From contig LR990049.1 of NCBI GenBank assembly GCA_905147135.1, forward strand, positions 14,587,428 to 14,651,427: a stretch of 64,000 nt of DNA, given 5' to 3'. Under the pieces are notes generated by a model, which saw only the letters and a list, made by a program, of their open reading frames with translations, did not search any database and was not told where the DNA came from. How positions within the stretch are numbered: the stretch's first letter is position 1; each line of letters starts with the position of its first letter. Source of the stretch: Blastobasis lacticolella (taxonomy: Eukaryota; Arthropoda; Insecta; Lepidoptera; Blastobasidae). The position numbers and the translations under genes are program-made. Below are positions 62,775 through 64,000 of the stretch, one piece after another.

Positions 62775-63235
62775 TGACAGCGGGCGCGGGAGAGCCGCCG
62801 CCGCCGCCGCCGCCGGCGCGCCGGTCGCGGGAACGCAACACGAACCGCCGCTGCAATTAAAGTATCGTCGTCGGGTCAGGCGAATTCCTCGGTGTTTATT
62901 TTCAATCGGACGTGAACCACGCCATTGTTCGGCCGAGTTCGCTGAACCGGCTTCCCGCCGAAACCATGTTGTTTAGCTTCCGAGAGCGCAAGTAAATAAA
63001 TAAATCGTAGCAACAATAATGGCAGATATAACGAGCGTCGGACGGTCGGGCGCGGCGTAGCGGCGGCGCGCGGGCGGCCGGAGGTGAATGTCGGGCGCGC
63101 TGGGTGGGCGTGACGTCACGGCCGGAATGCGCCCGCGCCGCCCCGCGCCCGCACCCCCGCACACCCGCGACACCCCCGCGCCGGCCCACGTGGCGCGTAC
63201 GCACCGCGCAATAACACACCACCGCGCCAAACCAA
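62775..63235. promoter_or_regulatory. CpG-rich region upstream of the ptc TM1 exon
   Basis: This is a GC-rich segment with a GCC repeat (about 62795-62815) and a palindromic CRE-like TGACGTCA at 63110-63117. A Gli-like TGGGTGGGC occurs at about 63101. Its position upstream of the first visible ptc exon makes it a candidate alternative promoter or enhancer. Confidence 0.3.
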
Positions 63236-64000
63236 TACTCCTCTTCATTCAGCAGCTGAGTGCTTACGTCAGATACGCAACCTGAGTAACCTAATCATTG
63301 CAAGTTGCAACCGACTCGTAAATAGAGCTTTTGTCCTGGCCACGATAAAGGTCACTTTACGTTTTCCTAACTCTAGTAAACCTTTAACATAGTTTTCAAC
63401 GCAATTTCAAGAAAATATTGCAAATTGAATGAATCCATAGTCACGTTGTTAACGTTTATTGTGAGATTGGCGTAATAATCCCGCAGCTGCAAAACGTAAT
63501 TTCCGTTTAAATATTTGTTTACACTGCAAGAGAGGTCGTGACGTAAGCGTTGTCAGATTAGCTCTTTACAAACACCGTGATCCGCAATGCGCCGGCGCCG
63601 GCTACTATGCTTCCTGCAGATAAGAGATTGGGCCACTCGAGGCACGTTCTCACCGCCACCGCTGCGTCAGCGCCGATGCCGGTGCTGCTTTAGGAACTCA
63701 TTTAGACGATGCTATCTAACACCGCTTACGAATAGGATAGATAGCATTCTCTACAACACTTCGATTTAACGAGTCATGTCTCTATCAAGCAGGAAATAGT
63801 TTTGTGATAAAATTAGAAGCGAACAGGGTGGCGACAGGCCAGCCGGCTGCGGCTGACTTTGCCGCTTATCTCGGGTCGAAACCGTTACAATAATTACTGT
63901 CTCAATATAATTACTCGGTAATGTGTCTCCAAATAGCATATTTGTTAGGTGGGAACCGTCATATGTTTATCTTCCATGTTTACGATGCGTGTGGGCTTGT

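Larger units (their letters stand above)
60260..64000 (-). other. ptc upstream intron or 5' region; start-codon exon not found
   Basis: The acceptor at 60260-60262 requires another exon upstream. I searched this stretch for an exon encoding the conserved Patched N-terminus ending before GNIEGG and did not find one. It contains a (TGATGA)-tailed retroelement remnant at 60340-60402, a dispersed repeat copy at 61885-61990 and a CpG-rich segment at about 62775-63235. Confidence 0.7.

Noticed and set aside
62902..63248. Minus-strand Ala/Arg-rich frames upstream of ptc
   Set aside because: Same reason: CpG-rich sequence, and no similarity to the Patched N-terminus.

Overview
The window is nuclear DNA from an insect, almost certainly a moth or butterfly (Lepidoptera). 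Three things point there: long AT-rich non-coding stretches with phase-conserved GT-AG exons, many degraded retroelements of lepidopteran type (tRNA-derived SINEs, (GAT)n-tailed repeats, LINE 3' ends), and a Patched protein that reads like the butterfly protein known from Junonia. The species cannot be named from sequence alone. There are no bacterial-style operons, ribosome binding sites or CRISPR arrays.

Two genes are supported, both on the minus strand. (1) Right part, 45345-60259: fifteen exons of patched (ptc), the 12-pass Hedgehog receptor. In frame they give 1265 residues ending at a stop codon. The N-terminal ~50 residues and the promoter lie beyond the right edge. One intron uses a non-canonical GC-AG splice pair, and the cytoplasmic tail ends in an Arg-Asp dipeptide repeat. 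(2) Left part, 10880-10990 and 20866-20947: two small exons, 9.9 kb apart, that join in frame and match the N-terminal VWA_N region of a voltage-gated calcium channel alpha2-delta subunit. The rest of that gene runs off the left edge; its signal-peptide exon was not found.

Layout: 1-10879, non-coding, inferred alpha2-delta intron with SINE copies, a diverged duplication and a striking 84-bp nested palindrome. 10991-20865, alpha2-delta intron with two tRNA-derived SINE families. 20948-39840, non-coding, with CpG-rich patches, several perfect inverted repeats and LINE fragments; a single-pass membrane-protein-like ORF at 37637 is the only candidate gene. 39845-43460, a nested transposon cluster: a foldback-like element with ~0.4-kb arms, a SINE inside it with a 17-bp target-site duplication, and next to it a Penelope-like GIY-YIG fragment with a LINE tail. 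About 43630-45344, probable ptc 3' UTR. 51605-60066 and 60260-64000, long ptc introns with two CpG islands and candidate Hedgehog-response sites.

The two genes have no direct mechanistic link that I can see. No unknown multi-gene system is visible. The points of interest are splicing, repeat architecture and possible regulatory DNA.
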